From the NCBI RefSeq assembly GCF_003797945.1, contig NZ_RKKU01000014.1:1-64000 (forward strand): DNA of 64,000 nt. Reading direction: 5' to 3'. Of this stretch, positions 19,551 to 28,369 are shown one piece after another. The stretch is from Pseudomonas neustonica. GTDB lineage: Bacteria; Pseudomonadota; Gammaproteobacteria; Pseudomonadales; Pseudomonadaceae. The first letter of the stretch is position 1. Each line of letters begins with the position of its first letter. The notes under the pieces are model-generated. The model was not told the origin of the DNA. It did not search any database and saw only the letters and a program-made list of their open reading frames with translations. The position numbers were made by a program, and so were the translations under genes.

Positions 19551-20188
19551 AGCTGCCGCGTTTGCAGCCGGGGAGTCCAGCCCATATCAAAGCTGCCGAG
19601 CCCCAGAAACAAAGCCATACGGTCTCCGCCAACCAACGAAAACGAATGATCGGCGCGACTTATGATTGCAACACTGCCTGCTAATTTAGGCATGCAGAAA
19701 ATTAACCCGCTCGCGGACAACACGCTGAGCGGCACCCGATTCAAATGGGTAAGTGTTTAGGTGGAGATGCACAGCATCAGGATAATGTAACGAGCGCTGA
19801 CACTTGCCATTCAATGTGTCCCCGTTACCAGTCCAGCTGATTCCTCCCTAAGGGCGCCTTGTAGCAACATCCGGTCAGTACGCGAAGCCGGCCATTGCGC
19901 TGATCCGCATAACCTGCGTTGACAGCCCACGGTCGCCATCCGGCAGCATAAAAAAGCCTGCCGCCGTAGCCAATCCCTTGTTGTCGCAAGCCTGCCCCAA
20001 AGCAGTTTCTCTGTGTAGAAGTAACAGATTGAACTGTCGTTGACGTTGCCAACCAGCAGCAATGCGATGTGAACTCTGCACCCGGGTAGATGTTACCCAG
20101 GCCAGAAACACACCTGACACCGAACGCATGGATCGTGGGTGCCGCACAACGTGATATCCGTATAGCCCTGGAATCACAACGGTACTTC
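19551..20188 (+). promoter_or_regulatory. Long 5' leader of rne, probable autoregulatory RNA element
   Basis: About 640 bases without a credible gene separate the promoter from the RNase E start. Long rne leaders are a hallmark of RNase E autoregulation, where the enzyme senses its own 5' UTR. Rfam describes rne5 in enterics and, as I recall, a separate rne-II motif upstream of rne in Pseudomonas. The second half (19800-20100) is GC-rich with several short inverted repeats, such as GCAGGTTATGCG-type complements around 19905-19920. I did not fold it computationally. No ribosome binding site better than CGGT precedes ATG 20189. Confidence 0.6.
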
Positions 20189-23100
20189 ATGAAAAGAATG
20201 CTAATTAACGCAACTCAACCCGAAGAGTTGCGTGTCGCCCTGGTAGACGGCCAGCGCCTGTATGACCTCGACATCGAATCGGGTGCACGAGAGCAGAAAA
20301 AAGCCAATATTTACAAAGGCCGCATCACCCGCGTTGAACCTAGCCTGGAAGCCGCTTTCGTCGACTTCGGCTCAGATCGCCACGGCTTCCTCCCCCTCAA
20401 AGAGATCTCCCGCGAATACTTCTCCAAGCAGGTTGAAGGTCGCGTCAACATCAAGGACGTTCTCAAAGAAGGCCAGGAAGTTATTGTCCAGGTCGATAAA
20501 GAAGAGCGTGGCAATAAAGGTGCAGCACTGACTACCTTTATCAGTCTGGCTGGTCGCTATCTGGTATTGATGCCAAACAACCCTCGTGCTGGCGGTATCT
20601 CACGTCGCATTGAAGGCGAAGAACGCAATGAACTGCGTGAAGCCCTCAATAGCCTGAACGTACCGGCCGACATGGGCATGATCGTACGTACCGCTGGCCT
20701 GGGCCGCAGCGCAGAAGAATTGCAGTGGGATCTGGACTATCTGCTGCAACTCTGGGAAGCCGTTAAAGGCGCCTCCTCAGAGCGCAGCGCCCCCTTCCTG
20801 ATCTATCAAGAAAGCAACGTCATCATCCGCGCCATTCGTGATTACCTGCGCCAGGATATCGGCGAAGTACTGATCGACAGCGAAAGCGTGAAGGAAGAGG
20901 CACTCAACTTCATCAGCCAGGTGATGCCGCAGTACGCGAGCAAGGTCAAACTCTACGAAGATACCGTACCGCTGTTCAATCGCTTTCAGATCGAGAGCCA
21001 GATTGAGACTGCATTTGAGCGTGAAGTTAAACTGCCGTCCGGCGGTTCAATTGTTATTGACCACACTGAAGCACTGGTTTCCGTCGACATCAACTCTGCC
21101 CGTGCAACCAAGGGCGGCGATATTGAAGAAACTGCACTGCAGACCAACCTTGAAGCTGCAGAAGAAGTTGCCCGTCAGTTGCGTCTGCGCGACATCGGCG
21201 GCCTGATCGTTATCGACTTCATCGACATGAGCCCTGCGAAAAACCAGCGCGCTGTCGAAGAGCGCGTACGCGAAAGTCTTGAAGCTGATCGCGCCCGCGT
21301 ACAGGTCGGTCGTATTTCCCGCTTCGGTCTGCTGGAAATGTCTCGTCAGCGCCTACGCCCCTCACTAGGCGAAACCAGCGGTATTGTCTGCCCGCGCTGT
21401 AATGGTCGCGGCACCATCCGTGACGTTGAGTCACTATCCCTCTCCGTGCTACGCCTGATCGAAGAAGAGGCACTGAAAGAACGTACCGCCGAAGTACGAG
21501 CGCATGTACCTGTCGCTGTCGCCACCTTCCTGCTGAATGAAAAGCGCGAAGCCCTGGCCAAGACTGAAGCACGCACCAAGATACGCATCCTGATTCTGCC
21601 CACTCCGCACATGGATACGCCGCACTTTGAAGTTCAGCGCCTGCGCGACGACCACGAGTCAGTGCTGAACCAGGAAAGCAGCTTCACCATGAGCAGTGAA
21701 GTGGAAGTTGAGGAGCCGACGCCTGTTAGCCAGACACGTGCCATCGTTCGTCAGGAAGCAGCTGTCAAAGCCCTCTCCCCCACCCGTCCGGCACCTACTC
21801 CTGCGGCAACACCAGCGCCAGTGGAAGCGGTACAGGCTGCACAACCCAACCTGTTCAAAGGTTTGATCAAATCACTGGTTGGCCTGTTCGCTAACGAAGA
21901 GAGCAACAGCGCACCAGTTAAAGAAACCGAACAGGAAGAGACGCCCAAACGCCCTAGCCGCGACAACAGCAAGCGCAATAGCGATGAGCGCCGCAACAGC
22001 CGCAATCGCCGTCAGCGTGGCGACCGCAATGAGCGTGGCAACCGTCCTGAGCGTGCCGAAGGCGAGCGTAAGCAGGCGCCACGAAATGAGCCAGTAACAG
22101 AAGCGCCAGTCGAAAAGCCCGCTGAAAAGCCCGCCGAGAGCCGCCCAGCACAAGCTTCTAGCGGTTCACGTCGCCGCCGTCGCCCAGCCGACGCTGAACA
22201 GCGTGCGCCACGTGATGACGAAAACCAGGCACGCCAGCAGACCCGCGAACGTCGTCCAGCACAACACCAGGACGATCAGCAGCAGGCCGAAGAGACTAGC
22301 CTGAACGCTACTGCAACAGAGAACGAAAATCAGGAGCAAGGTAGCGAGGGTAATGATTCCGAGCGTCCAAAGCGTCGTTCACGCAGCAGTCAGCGTCGTC
22401 GCAACAACCGCCGCCGCCCACAGCAGGACGCCACTGCTGACGACGCCAGCGAAAACGCTGCTAACGCAGACGCTTCTAATACTGATACTCAAGACGCAGA
22501 AAAGACCGCCGTGGCCGCATCGGTTAGCAGCACCGCGACTGCAGTCGTCACTGAAGCAGCGGCTGCACCCACCGCGCCTGCGATTGAAGCCGACACTGAA
22601 AGCGATGCGATTACTGACGTCAAAACGCCAGTAGAAGCAGGCTTGAGCGAAGCTGCAAGCAAGGTAGAAGCCTCTATGGAAACCGCGGTCGAAGCCTTTA
22701 GCCAGGCACAGCCGACCGAGAAAGCCAGCGATGACACCTCTGATGACAGCAACGCCGAAGCCAGCGAGCCAGCTCCAAGTCCTCGTCCACGCCGTCAGCG
22801 CCAGGAACGGAAAAAGCCGGCTAACACCGAAGCTCAAGCCGAAAACGTCGAGTCTGCAACGCAGCAAGACGAACCCGTCAGCGAGCCACCGGTAGAAGCC
22901 AAGGCAGAACCAAAGGTGGAAGTGGAAGAGACCGTCGCTGTTGCGATCGAAGCCGAGCCACAGGCCGTCGCTGTAGAAGAGCCCGCGCCCGTCGCCAAAC
23001 CAGTCGAAGCAGAACCGGTTGCCGTTGAAAGCACTCCCAAGGTGCAAGACAACATTCCTGCTCTGACCGAAAGCGGACGCGCTTATAACGATCCACGTGA

Positions 23101-23476
23101 GATTCGTCGCCGTCAACTGGAAGCCAAGCGTCTAGCTGAAGAAGCCGCTCAGCAACCACAAGCGCCGAGCGAGCCAGCACCTGCAGAGCAGGCCGAAGCC
23201 AAACCGGAAGCACCCGCTGTTGAAGCCAAGAGCGAAGAGGTAGCCACCCCAGCGGCAGCGCCAGAACCAAGCGCGCAATCCACTGAGGCCGAGCCAACGC
23301 CCGCAGCAGAGACCGAGAAAGCTGAAGCCGCAGCAAAACCGCAGCTGAAGCAGGCCGACATGCTTGAATCCTCACAGCCTGAAACCAAGACTGAAACTGA
23401 AACTGAAAGTGCCAGTGAAGTCGAAGCTGAAAGCGCAGTGAAAGCCGAGCAGGAAGACGACAGCCACAAGTCGTAA
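20189..23476 (+). CDS. rne: Ribonuclease E
   Basis: 1095 residues. The endonuclease initiates mRNA decay and processes rRNA and tRNA, and scaffolds the degradosome at the inner membrane. Residues 1-520 are the catalytic half: S1 domain (about 37-120), DNase I-like domain with the metal-binding aspartates in [15 protein letters not shown] and LIVIDFIDM, and the Zn-link cysteines Cys401 and Cys404 (CPRCNGRG). The remaining 570 residues are low in complexity: an Arg-rich RNA-binding stretch (about 585-640), acidic Ala/Glu/Pro blocks, and a conserved island [13 protein letters not shown] at 963-975. The start at 20189 gives MKRMLINAT, as in the family; an upstream ATG at 20090 lies in the leader. 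Confidence 0.97.
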   Translation: MKRMLINATQPEELRVALVDGQRLYDLDIESGAREQKKANIYKGRITRVEPSLEAAFVDFGSDRHGFLPLKEISREYFSKQVEGRVNIKDVLKEGQEVIVQVDKEERGNKGAALTTFISLAGRYLVLMPNNPRAGGISRRIEGEERNELREALNSLNVPADMGMIVRTAGLGRSAEELQWDLDYLLQLWEAVKGASSERSAPFLIYQESNVIIRAIRDYLRQDIGEVLIDSESVKEEALNFISQVMPQYASKVKLYEDTVPLFNRFQIESQIETAFEREVKLPSGGSIVIDHTEALVSVDINSARATKGGDIEETALQTNLEAAEEVARQLRLRDIGGLIVIDFIDMSPAKNQRAVEERVRESLEADRARVQVGRISRFGLLEMSRQRLRPSLGETSGIVCPRCNGRGTIRDVESLSLSVLRLIEEEALKERTAEVRAHVPVAVATFLLNEKREALAKTEARTKIRILILPTPHMDTPHFEVQRLRDDHESVLNQESSFTMSSEVEVEEPTPVSQTRAIVRQEAAVKALSPTRPAPTPAATPAPVEAVQAAQPNLFKGLIKSLVGLFANEESNSAPVKETEQEETPKRPSRDNSKRNSDERRNSRNRRQRGDRNERGNRPERAEGERKQAPRNEPVTEAPVEKPAEKPAESRPAQASSGSRRRRRPADAEQRAPRDDENQARQQTRERRPAQHQDDQQQAEETSLNATATENENQEQGSEGNDSERPKRRSRSSQRRRNNRRRPQQDATADDASENAANADASNTDTQDAEKTAVAASVSSTATAVVTEAAAAPTAPAIEADTESDAITDVKTPVEAGLSEAASKVEASMETAVEAFSQAQPTEKASDDTSDDSNAEASEPAPSPRPRRQRQERKKPANTEAQAENVESATQQDEPVSEPPVEAKAEPKVEVEETVAVAIEAEPQAVAVEEPAPVAKPVEAEPVAVESTPKVQDNIPALTESGRAYNDPREIRRRQLEAKRLAEEAAQQPQAPSEPAPAEQAEAKPEAPAVEAKSEEVATPAAAPEPSAQSTEAEPTPAAETEKAEAAAKPQLKQADMLESSQPETKTETETESASEVEAESAVKAEQEDDSHKS

Positions 23477-23489
23477 ATCCGGCAGCAAT

Positions 23490-23520
23490 AAAAAAGGGAT
23501 GCTTCGGCATCCCTTTTTTT
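23490..23520 (+). terminator. rne terminator
   Basis: A 7-bp stem GGGATGC / GCATCCC closed by a stable TTCG tetraloop, with six A before and seven T after. It follows the rne stop by 13 bases. The symmetric A/T flanks let it also work for transcripts from the other side; murB ends at 23566. Confidence 0.95.
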
Positions 23521-23565
23521 ATCCAAATGGTGGGTTAATTTGACACTCGAAGCTAAAGACTAAAC

Positions 23566-24591
23566 CTACGGTTGGCCCAGTAACGGCGGCTCTTGCTCCA
23601 GGCTAACGCCAAACCGTTGCTGAACATCGCCAGCCACATCGGCCGCAAGCGCCAGAATGTCGGCCCCTCTCGCCATACCATAGTTGACCAAAACCAGTGC
23701 CTGCGCCGCATGCACGCCGACATCACCCTGCCGAAAACCCTTCCACCCCGCCTGCTCTATCAACCAGCCAGCCGCTAGCTTGCATAGCCCGTCAGCTTGC
23801 GGAAAGTGCGGCATGCCCGGAAAACGCAACAGCAGCGCATCAGCGGCCGCCTGCGGGACCAACGGGTTCTTGAAAAAACTACCCGCATTAGGCAGTACCT
23901 TGGGGTCCGGCAACTTGCTGCGCCGAATCGTACAAACCAACTCACTCACTACCCGCGGATCGGGAAAGCGTAACCCGGTTGCCTGCCAGGCGGCCGCCAG
24001 GGGCGCGTAGGCGATATTTATCTGCGGCCGGGAAAATAGACGGAAGCGTACTCGCAAGATGATGTAACGCCCGGGAGAGCGCTTAAAATGACTGTCACGA
24101 TAGGAGAACTCACTGTCTTCGAGCGAAAAGTATTTAACCTCTCCAGTCTGGCGATCAAGTGCATCGAGACTGTGAAAGACATCTTTTACCTCAACCCCAT
24201 AAGCGCCAATATTTTGCACCGGCGCCGCACCCACAGTGCCAGGGATCAAGGAGAGATTTTCCAAACCGCTTAACCCCAAATCGAGCGACCAGGATACAAA
24301 GTCATGCCAGTTTTCGCCAGCAGCAGCCTCTATCACCACCGCCTGCGAAGAACGCGACAGCACACGCCGTCCACGGCTGCGCATGAGTAGCACTAAGCCT
24401 GCGACCGGGCCCGCCAACACCAGGTTGCTGCCGCCACCCAGTAAGGTAACCGGCCAGTCGTGTTCGCCTGCCAGCGCCAAAGCCTCCTGCAACTGGCGAT
24501 CATCTTCGACTACGAGCAAGCGCTCTGCGCGTTCGCTCACAGCCAGCGTATTGTAGGCACGCAAGTCAACATTGGACTCAAGCGCAATCAA
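23566..24591 (-). CDS. murB: UDP-N-acetylenolpyruvoylglucosamine reductase
   Basis: 341 residues, type I MurB. It reduces enolpyruvyl-UDP-GlcNAc to UDP-MurNAc with FAD and NADPH, the second committed step of murein synthesis. The FAD-binding DLRAYNTLAV, LLGGGSNLVL, IPGTVGAAPVQNIGAYGVE and the active-site PNAGSFFKNP are visible. The start is TTG 24591, which overlaps the upstream stop as TTGA and gives the correct N-terminus; no ATG is available before the ESNVDLRAYNT segment. Confidence 0.95.
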   Translation of the reverse strand: MIALESNVDLRAYNTLAVSERAERLLVVEDDRQLQEALALAGEHDWPVTLLGGGSNLVLAGPVAGLVLLMRSRGRRVLSRSSQAVVIEAAAGENWHDFVSWSLDLGLSGLENLSLIPGTVGAAPVQNIGAYGVEVKDVFHSLDALDRQTGEVKYFSLEDSEFSYRDSHFKRSPGRYIILRVRFRLFSRPQINIAYAPLAAAWQATGLRFPDPRVVSELVCTIRRSKLPDPKVLPNAGSFFKNPLVPQAAADALLLRFPGMPHFPQADGLCKLAAGWLIEQAGWKGFRQGDVGVHAAQALVLVNYGMARGADILALAADVAGDVQQRFGVSLEQEPPLLGQP

Positions 24592-25064
24592 CGGCGTACC
24601 TGCTGATCCAACAGTGCGTCGGCTGCGGCTTCCAGCATATCCAGCACCTGCTCAAAACCATCATCACCACCAAAATAGGGATCAGGTACTTCCTGCGCCA
24701 ACTCCGGGGCATAACTCATGAACAAACGTATTTTGTCATGTGCCGTCACAGGAGCCCTAGCCAGCAAATTCTGCAGATTGCTGTTATCCATCGCCAGCAC
24801 GAGATCAAATTCGTTGAAATCGCTATCACGTACGGCCCGCGCGCGCTGACTGGAGAGATCATAGCCACGCTTTCGCGCAGCAGCGCTAGCCCGCCTGTCT
24901 GGCGGCTCGCCTTCGTGGTAGCCACCCGTACCCGCAGAATCCACTACAAACTGCTGCTGTAACCCACGCTCTTTCAGGCGAGCTTCAAATACGGCTTGCG
25001 CGCTGGGCGAGCGACAGATATTGCCCAGACAAACAAAGAGAACTCGAGTCATCTGGCTTTTCAT
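24588..25064 (-). CDS. Low-molecular-weight protein tyrosine phosphatase
   Basis: 158 residues. The P-loop CLGNICRSP (CX5R) lies near residue 11 and the general-acid aspartate in [12 protein letters not shown]. These phosphatases act on phosphotyrosine in bacterial tyrosine kinases or arginine phosphate. Here no kinase or capsule genes are near; the gene is locked between kdsB and murB, with ATGA overlap upstream and TTGA overlap downstream. An internal ATG four codons in is an alternative start. Confidence 0.92.
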   Translation of the reverse strand: MKSQMTRVLFVCLGNICRSPSAQAVFEARLKERGLQQQFVVDSAGTGGYHEGEPPDRRASAAARKRGYDLSSQRARAVRDSDFNEFDLVLAMDNSNLQNLLARAPVTAHDKIRLFMSYAPELAQEVPDPYFGGDDGFEQVLDMLEAAADALLDQQVRR

Positions 25065-25819
25065 GATTGCCCCAACAAGGCCCTAACCCGCTCCAGATCA
25101 GCCTGGGTATCCACCCCGGCCGGCAATGGCTCACAGGCATCGGCAACATGAATTCGAGTACCGAACCAAAGTGCACGAAGCTGCTCCAACGACTCCGCCT
25201 TTTCCAGCGGACTGGCAGGCCAGGTCACGTAATCATGCAGAAAGCCGACCTTGTAGGCATAAATACCGATATGGCGACGAAAGGGAATATCAGCGGGAAG
25301 CGACGCGGGCCCGTCAGCAAAGGCATCACGGCACCAGGGCATTGGGGCACGACTGAAGTACAGTGCAAATCCGCGTTGATCGCAGACAACCTTCACCGCA
25401 TTTGGATTGAATAACGACTCGCTGTCTTCGATCGGCTCGCACAGCGTCGCAATACCCGCCTCGGCTGAGGCAATCAGGTTAGCGGCAACCTGATCAATCA
25501 CCGCTGGGGGGATCATCGGCTCATCTCCCTGCACATTGACGACACAGGCGTCCGACGGCAATCCCAGCAGGCTGACTACCTCCTGCAAGCGATCTGTGCC
25601 CGAGGGATGATCTTCGCGCGTGAGCACGACCTCTGCGCCAAAGGCTTTGCAAGCCTCAACAATCCGCGGATCGTCGGTAGCAACGGTAACCGAGACGGCA
25701 GCACTTTTACGCGCCTGCTCCCATACATGTTGCACCATAGGTTTACCGGCGATCAGCTGCAGCGGCTTACCAGGCAACCGGGTCGAAGCGTATCGGGCAG
25801 GAATAATGACGTGGAACAT
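25061..25819 (-). CDS. kdsB: 3-deoxy-manno-octulosonate cytidylyltransferase
   Basis: 252 residues. It activates Kdo with CTP to CMP-Kdo for the lipopolysaccharide core in the cytoplasm. The nucleotide-binding [16 protein letters not shown] at the N-terminus, [13 protein letters not shown] and [11 protein letters not shown] are the family signatures. It follows ycaR by three bases and overlaps the phosphatase gene by four. Confidence 0.97.
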   Translation of the reverse strand: MFHVIIPARYASTRLPGKPLQLIAGKPMVQHVWEQARKSAAVSVTVATDDPRIVEACKAFGAEVVLTREDHPSGTDRLQEVVSLLGLPSDACVVNVQGDEPMIPPAVIDQVAANLIASAEAGIATLCEPIEDSESLFNPNAVKVVCDQRGFALYFSRAPMPWCRDAFADGPASLPADIPFRRHIGIYAYKVGFLHDYVTWPASPLEKAESLEQLRALWFGTRIHVADACEPLPAGVDTQADLERVRALLGQS

Positions 25820-25822
25820 GTA

Positions 25823-26008
25823 TCAGCGATCCAGTTTTTCGTCGGCATCAAGCGCGCGCGCTTCTGTCTCCAGCATCACTGGAATCCCCTCACGGATCGG
25901 ATAAGCCAAACCATCGGCGCGGCACCATAGCTCCGTTTTTTCAGCATTAAGCACCAGCGGGCCTTTGCAAATAGGGCAAGCTAGTACATCTAATAGTTTG
26001 GGATCCAT
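25823..26008 (-). CDS. ycaR: Trm112/YcaR-like small protein
   Basis: 61 residues (PF03966). The segment [16 protein letters not shown] holds one zinc-type CxxC pair; [21 protein letters not shown] follows with the second cysteine. The family stabilises partner enzymes; the bacterial YcaR type always sits between lpxK and kdsB and its role there is unproven. ATG three bases downstream of the lpxK stop. Confidence 0.93.
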   Translation of the reverse strand: MDPKLLDVLACPICKGPLVLNAEKTELWCRADGLAYPIREGIPVMLETEARALDADEKLDR

Positions 26009-26011
26009 GAA

Positions 26012-27043
26012 TTACTCCTGAGGTGACGTGGGCGAAAGAGACACAGGGGGCAACAAGGCGATCAAGGCGTCTGCGAAAGCGTCGCTCATATCGGCATCGA
26101 CACTCAGATACCACCAGTTGCCTTGCGCCAGGTTGCGGCATTTAACTGCATCCTTCTCGGTCATTATGACCGTTTTACCGGGCGGTAGATCGCCCAGCAA
26201 CTCAACTGAATAGCTGGCGTGGTCAGCAAAGACGCGAGTCTCATAAGCAAACCCACAGTTATCCAGCGTACGAAAAAAACGTTGCGGGTTACCAATACCC
26301 GCCAAGGCAACTACCTCTCGATCACCCTGCCATAACTTCAGCGGTACAGCGTCACCACTGAGCAGGTTAACCAGGGTAGTGGGTCGCAGATGCATCGCGT
26401 ACCGGCCGCCCTGATCTGCGGGCGCGCCGTTACTCACAATCAGGTCCACGCTATCCAGGCGCTCTGGAGGCTCGCGTAAGGGGCCCTCCGGCAGGCAACG
26501 GCCATTCCCGAGTCCGCGCTCTGCGTCCAACATAACCAGCTCAACGCTTCGCCCCAGCGCATAATGCTGCAGGCCATCATCGCTGATGATCACATCTACA
26601 GGCTCGTGTGCGAGTAAAGCGCGGGCCGCAGCAGACCGGTCAGGATCGATAAACACGGGAACGTGAACACGCTGGGCAATCAAGAGTGGCTCGTCGCCAG
26701 AGTGAGCAGCCTCACCTGCCGGGTCGACTTGCCAAGGATAGTGCGGTGGTTGTCCGCCATAGCCGCGACTTACCACACCCACTCGATACCCACGGCTGAG
26801 TAAAAAGCTGACAATCCAGAGCACCATTGGCGTCTTGCCAGTACCACCCAGGGTAATATTGCCCACTACGATCAGCGGCACCGGAGGTGACCACTGACTG
26901 CGCTCGCCGTAAAGATAGCGCTCTCGACGACGACGGACCAAGTAGGTGTAGAGCGCGGAGAGCGGACGCAGCAAAACCAACCAAGATTGCTTGCCGTACC
27001 AGGCGCGCAAAAGGCCCTGTTCCAGACTTTGCTGCCAGCTCAT
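26012..27043 (-). CDS. lpxK: Tetraacyldisaccharide 4'-kinase
   Basis: 343 residues, normal length. It phosphorylates the lipid A precursor at the 4' position at the cytoplasmic face of the inner membrane. The P-loop is GNITLGGTGKTPMV at about 57-70. Other motifs are SRGYGG, the DDGLQH motif, and TEKDAVKC near the end. It heads the lpxK-ycaR-kdsB run. The 124 bases upstream, to exbD, contain no ORF. Confidence 0.96.
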   Translation of the reverse strand: MSWQQSLEQGLLRAWYGKQSWLVLLRPLSALYTYLVRRRRERYLYGERSQWSPPVPLIVVGNITLGGTGKTPMVLWIVSFLLSRGYRVGVVSRGYGGQPPHYPWQVDPAGEAAHSGDEPLLIAQRVHVPVFIDPDRSAAARALLAHEPVDVIISDDGLQHYALGRSVELVMLDAERGLGNGRCLPEGPLREPPERLDSVDLIVSNGAPADQGGRYAMHLRPTTLVNLLSGDAVPLKLWQGDREVVALAGIGNPQRFFRTLDNCGFAYETRVFADHASYSVELLGDLPPGKTVIMTEKDAVKCRNLAQGNWWYLSVDADMSDAFADALIALLPPVSLSPTSPQE

Positions 27044-27167
27044 TACCGCTGCGCCAATGACTGAAACCGCGAGAGCAGCAAGGTGGATCGCATCTCAACC
27101 GGTCCGCACTCGGCTAACAGCGCAATGCACCATGAAGCAGTAGCTGCAGCTGCGAAGAAGAAGCCAT

Positions 27168-27602
27168 TCACTGCTGCTCGCCCGCTCCGATTTCGCTGGT
27201 GGTCAGACGCAAGCGGCTGAAACCAAGCTGACCTGCTGCATCCATTGCGGTAATAACGTACTGGTGAGGTGTTTGTGCATCAGCAGTAATCACCACGGGC
27301 AACATATTGTCACCACCTGACTCCTTCTGCAGGGCCGCCTTCAGGTTGCTCAGGTTGGAATTAAGCAACGCCTTCTCATTCAGCGCCATTTCTCCGGTGG
27401 CAGAGATAGTGAGTTCGAGCTGCTGAATATTGCGATTTTCTACTCGCTCGCCGGATGCCGCCTGCGGCAGATCCAGCTTCAGCTGCGTTTCACGGGTGAA
27501 GGTAGTCGACACCATGAAGAAAATAAGCAGCAGAAAGACCACGTCAATCAACGGCGTCAGGTTAACACTGACCTCTTCCGTTCTCTGGCGGCGAAAGTTC
27601 AC
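27168..27602 (-). CDS. exbD: ExbD/TolR-type energy transducer
   Basis: 144 residues: a short cytoplasmic N-terminus, one membrane helix (about 15-37, with the ion-path aspartate in VNLTPLIDVVFLLLIFFMV) and a periplasmic domain. With ExbB it converts proton-motive force into motion. The start is GTG 27602, just after the exbB stop. In PAO1 this pair (PA2982/PA2983) is a second copy apart from the TonB and Tol sets; the partner protein is unknown. Confidence 0.92.
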   Translation of the reverse strand: MNFRRQRTEEVSVNLTPLIDVVFLLLIFFMVSTTFTRETQLKLDLPQAASGERVENRNIQQLELTISATGEMALNEKALLNSNLSNLKAALQKESGGDNMLPVVITADAQTPHQYVITAMDAAGQLGFSRLRLTTSEIGAGEQQ

Positions 27603-27604
27603 GA

Positions 27605-28288
27605 TCAGGCCCCCTTGCCAGCCGCGGCAGGCTTGGGCTTCGGCTTGGCAGAAGCGCTATCCTTGCCACCGTTGAACTCAACATCGCGATTACCCTGCAC
27701 CACCTCTACCAGCTTGGTCGCTTCCTGCTCCATGGCGATAACCAGCTCATCCACCCGGCGCACAAAAAAGCGATGGAAAAATACAGCGGGGATAGCGACA
27801 GTCAAACCCGCGGCAGTGGTGATCAGTGCCTTGGAAATACCGCCGGCTAGTACGCCGGTATTGCCGGTGCCTTGCACCATGATCGCACTGAACACGTCGA
27901 TCATGCCGATCACCGTACCCAAAAGCCCAAGGAGCGGCGTAATCGCAGCAATGGTGCCTAGGGTATTAAGATAGCGTTCCAGTTCGTGCACGACCTTGCC
28001 GGCCGCTTCCTGGATACACTCCTTCATGATTTCACGCCCATGCCGTGAGTTAGCCAGACCGGCAGCAAGTATTTCGCCCAAGGGTGAGTCAGCTCTCAGG
28101 GTTTTCAACTTGACCGCATCCAACTGACCATCCTTGACCCAGCGCCACACCTGCCCGAGCAGATTTACCGGAGCAACACGACTACTGCGCAGTGCCCACA
28201 GACGCTCAATAACAATAGCCACAGCAATTACCGAAGACAGAATGATCGGCAGCATCAGCCAGCCACCGGAACTGATCAATTCCCACAC
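27605..28288 (-). CDS. exbB: ExbB/TolQ-type proton channel
   Basis: 227 residues of the MotA/TolQ/ExbB family. Three membrane helices are visible: about 10-30, 115-140 (ITPLLGLLGTVIGMIDVFSAI), and 150-175 (GISKALITTAAGLTVAIPAV). The C-terminus is an unusual Lys/Pro/Ala-rich tail (KPKPKPAAAG). The start is GTG with GGGAGGG upstream. No tonB or receptor gene is adjacent; exbBD lies between comEC and lpxK, so a role linked to envelope supply is possible but only inferred. Confidence 0.92.
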   Translation of the reverse strand: MWELISSGGWLMLPIILSSVIAVAIVIERLWALRSSRVAPVNLLGQVWRWVKDGQLDAVKLKTLRADSPLGEILAAGLANSRHGREIMKECIQEAAGKVVHELERYLNTLGTIAAITPLLGLLGTVIGMIDVFSAIMVQGTGNTGVLAGGISKALITTAAGLTVAIPAVFFHRFFVRRVDELVIAMEQEATKLVEVVQGNRDVEFNGGKDSASAKPKPKPAAAGKGA

Positions 28289-28369
28289 AAGCGATCCCTC
28301 CCCTAAAATGGTTGTTTACTCTAGCACAGACAATCCGCTGAAACGCCCTGTTCCAGTGCTCTCTGCACC

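Noticed and set aside
22379-23510. Long open frames antisense to the RNase E tail
   Set aside because: They mirror the biased Ala/Glu/Pro codons of the sense gene, have low-complexity products, no ribosome binding sites and no homology that I recognise.
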